From: Crateriforma conspicua
Lineage (GTDB): Bacteria; Planctomycetota; Planctomycetia; Pirellulales; Pirellulaceae
NCBI RefSeq assembly: GCF_007752935.1
Contig: NZ_CP036319.1
Coordinates: 930,001-994,000 of the forward strand
Reading direction: 5' to 3'
Length of the DNA stretch: 64,000 nucleotides
Part shown: one piece after another, positions 61,976-64,000 of the stretch
Position numbering within the stretch: the first letter of the stretch is position 1
How the letters are laid out: each line of letters begins with the position of its first letter
The notes under the pieces: model-generated
Database searches by the model: none
What the model saw: only the letters and a program-made list of their open reading frames with translations
Told to the model about the DNA's origin: nothing
Position numbers and translations under genes: made by a program

Positions 61976-63805
61976 TCAATCGATGCGACTCAATTCCACC
62001 GAGTGAACGTCAATGATTCCCGGTCCCTGCGGCTCCGATGCAAACAGCCGCAACGTTGTGCGACCTTGGGTTAGATTCAACGTCCCCAGCGAAAGGACGC
62101 GGAAATCCTTGACAAAGTAGTGCGACTCTTTGACGCGTTCCTTGGGCTTCGCATAAAGCGGCGGGTCGAAAGCGACAGACACCAAGGCGGACGTGCTGGC
62201 ATCACTTGCAGCGGCGCCGATACGCACCCCGACGTTCGACGGGGCGCAGGTGTAGTGGACGATCGCTTCGTACCGCCCCGTCTGGCCGACATCGATGGGC
62301 CAATGGATGTGATCCGATTCATCGACCCAATTGACAAAGAATGAATTGTTCGGCGCTTTGGAACTGCGACGAATCGATCCGTGTGGTGTGCCGTCGCGCG
62401 CGGGCAGTCGCGTTTTTGCGCGATAGCCGACGGTGAAGGGACGATCCGTATTGGCGTCGAATGACTGTCGCATGGATTTGCCGAATTCCGCGACTTGCTT
62501 CTTCAGTCTTGCGGTCAAATCGGGGTGTCGTGATGCAACGTCGGTGCTCTGAGCCAAATCTTCCTGTAAGTCGAATAGATGCCCTTTCGCATCCAATCGA
62601 AAACGGTCGGTGCGGGCACTGACTTGGTTGCCTCGGATGGAGAAGATTGTTCGCTCCGGCCATGTGACTTGAGATCGCCGAATCAGCGGCATCAAGCTCT
62701 TGCCATCGATCGGTTTCGGCGGTTGCCAGTCGATTCCGGCAAGGTCCGCCAACGTGGGCATCAGGTCCAACGCCGCCGTCAGGTGTTCGATTCGTGTTCC
62801 GCCATCGATCTGGCCCTGCCAACGAATGAAACAGGGGCTGCGCACGCCACCTTCATCGATGGACCCCTTTTTGCCTTTCATGCCGCCGTTGAAGCGGTAC
62901 GAATTGGGGCCGTTATCGCAAAAGAACACGACGATGGTTTGCTCGCTCAGGTGCAAGCCTTCGATTTCCGACAGCAGTCGTCCGACGTTCCAATCGATGT
63001 TCTCGCACATCGCCAGTGCGGCCCGCGTCATCGACAGGTCTTCCATTTGTGGATCGCGATGTCGCGGATCGATCGCGGCGTCTTCAAACTTGTCGTAGAA
63101 ACGGTCGTCGACCATCATCGGCGAATGCGGCGTGTTGAACGGTAGATAGCAGAAAAAGTTCTGCTCCCGATGCTTGCGGATGAACTCAATCGCGTGGTCG
63201 GTGAAATCGTCCGCAACGTAACCGTTGCCACGCACCAGCGTGCCGTTGTGTTCCAGTGGTGGACTGAAATAGTGTCCCCAGTGGCCGGAAGTGAAACCGT
63301 AAAACTCGTTAAAGCCTTGGTCGTTGGGATGATAGGGAGGCTGTGTGCCGTTGTGCCATTTGCCAAAGATTCCCGTGGCGTAACCCGCATCTTGGAACAG
63401 TTCGCCGATCGTGAATTCGTCTGGATTCAGACGCTCTTGGCCTGTGCTTACGCCGCTGACACCGGTTCGTGGGTAATACCGCCCGGTCAAAAACTCGGCA
63501 CGTGTGGGAGCGCACACCGAACAGACCAGGAACTGTTCCAACGTCACGCCGTCGCGAGCCAACGAATCGATGTGGGGTGTGCTTAGATTTCGATTCCCGT
63601 GAACGCTCAGGTCACCCCAACCCTGGTCGTCTGTCAAAATCACCACGACGTTGGGGCGTGTGCCGACATCAGCCAAGCATGGTGGCGTTGATACAAGTAG
63701 CAACCCTGCCAAGAACGCGAATTTGGAACGAGCGAAGGTTCGAAAGAGTGACGGAAGTCGTGCTTCGATCAACAGGTTGCCTTGAATGGGATGGCATCGA
63801 TTCAT
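61976..63805 (-). CDS. Exported sulfatase with C-terminal carbohydrate-binding-like domain
   Basis: 609 residues from the ATG at 63805; the N-terminus has a weak signal (SKFAFLAGLLLVSTPPCLA). Metal ligands are in VILTDDQGWGD and near DNGPNSYRF. The maturation motif is VCAPTRAEFLTGRY, where Cys98 becomes formylglycine. Other conserved stretches are IFGKWHNG and PFNTPHSP. From about 465 a separate beta-rich domain (YRAKTRLPARD, then WPIDVGQTGRYEAIVHYTC and TLNLTQGRTTLRLFA) resembles a carbohydrate-binding module. It probably hydrolyses sulfate esters of algal polysaccharides. The gene stands alone. Confidence 0.93.
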   Translation of the reverse strand: MNRCHPIQGNLLIEARLPSLFRTFARSKFAFLAGLLLVSTPPCLADVGTRPNVVVILTDDQGWGDLSVHGNRNLSTPHIDSLARDGVTLEQFLVCSVCAPTRAEFLTGRYYPRTGVSGVSTGQERLNPDEFTIGELFQDAGYATGIFGKWHNGTQPPYHPNDQGFNEFYGFTSGHWGHYFSPPLEHNGTLVRGNGYVADDFTDHAIEFIRKHREQNFFCYLPFNTPHSPMMVDDRFYDKFEDAAIDPRHRDPQMEDLSMTRAALAMCENIDWNVGRLLSEIEGLHLSEQTIVVFFCDNGPNSYRFNGGMKGKKGSIDEGGVRSPCFIRWQGQIDGGTRIEHLTAALDLMPTLADLAGIDWQPPKPIDGKSLMPLIRRSQVTWPERTIFSIRGNQVSARTDRFRLDAKGHLFDLQEDLAQSTDVASRHPDLTARLKKQVAEFGKSMRQSFDANTDRPFTVGYRAKTRLPARDGTPHGSIRRSSKAPNNSFFVNWVDESDHIHWPIDVGQTGRYEAIVHYTCAPSNVGVRIGAAASDASTSALVSVAFDPPLYAKPKERVKESHYFVKDFRVLSLGTLNLTQGRTTLRLFASEPQGPGIIDVHSVELSRID

Positions 63806-63939
63806 GGCGTTCCCGACGCAATGGTGAGTGATTCGGCTGGTTGAATCACACAGTTTAGCCATGCCGCCGAAGGTCGGTGCGGACGCAACGACCGGGGACA
63901 ATGGCGGATGCGGTCACCGCCTGAAGGCCGGCTAGGCAC

Positions 63940-63973
63940 AAAAAAAAGCGTCCCTGGCAATAACCAAGGACGC
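63940..63973 (-). terminator. Rho-independent terminator of a gene beyond the right edge
   Basis: Stem GCGTCC...GGACGC (63948-63953 with 63968-63973), extended by a TGG/CCA pair, followed on the minus strand by eight Ts (63940-63947). Just inside the edge an in-frame TGA lies at 63983-63985 on the minus strand after SKRTR, which may be the end of a gene outside the window. Confidence 0.65.
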
Positions 63974-64000
63974 GATGCTAAGTCAGCGGGTGCGTTTCGA

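Overview
The window is a dense, ordinary stretch of chromosome from a planctomycete, most likely a member of the Pirellulaceae (Rhodopirellula/Rubripirellula-like). The evidence is the gene content: a sulfatase with a formylglycine-type Cys motif, a large secreted protein with a planctomycete-type C-terminal haem domain, a Tat-exported sugar-phosphate isomerase-like protein, many lineage-specific unknown proteins, frequent GTG/TTG starts, few Shine-Dalgarno sequences and scattered single ribosomal-protein genes. I recognise about 48 protein genes. I see no rRNA, tRNA, CRISPR array, transposase or phage gene.

Layout. 1-2.5 kb: two divergent exported or membrane proteins. 2.5-4.6 kb: translation genes rplM-rpsI and infA, then an FKBP lipoprotein. 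4.6-11.3 kb (minus strand): YaaA, ferritin, two unknown/TPR proteins, an iron-dependent alcohol dehydrogenase, and a YceI protein with a polytopic membrane protein. 11.5-15.8 kb: a fucokinase-like/UDPGP fusion in an operon with a degenerate sugar nucleotidyltransferase. 16-20.7 kb: sugar isomerase-like protein, rhomboid protease and a haem-domain dehydrogenase-like protein. 20.9-24.8 kb: a 1176-residue protein (candidate PPi-dependent PEP carboxykinase) and CutA. 24.9-29.5 kb: an ABC permease with a motif-less ABC 'ATPase', a thioesterase and ribosomal protein S18. 29.9-33.5 kb: a pilin-like protein, an unknown protein and a degenerate GspE/PilB ATPase. 33.5-38.5 kb: methyltransferase, anti-sigma-like membrane protein, glycosyltransferase and a lipoprotein phosphodiesterase. 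38.8-41.6 kb: a HAD phosphatase fused to a trehalohydrolase-like GH13 enzyme. 41.7-53.7 kb: second rhomboid, IscA-type protein, 17-bp tandem repeats, phosphotransferase, GyrA, a CbxX-type AAA protein, a TPR/NPFG-repeat protein and GlmS. 54-58 kb: subtilisin-like surface protease, RecJ and L33. 58.5-63.8 kb: a stand-alone M41 peptidase domain, protoporphyrinogen oxidase with an AhbD-like radical SAM protein, and a sulfatase.

Themes. Several proteins keep a family fold but have lost its catalytic signature: the ABC protein, the secretion ATPase and the nucleotidyltransferase. Several others are unusual fusions: kinase-UDPGP and HAD-GH13. A shared AACTTTTGCA-N8/9-GTC element lies upstream of both the anti-sigma-like gene and the surface protease gene. 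It may be an ECF-type promoter linking the two.
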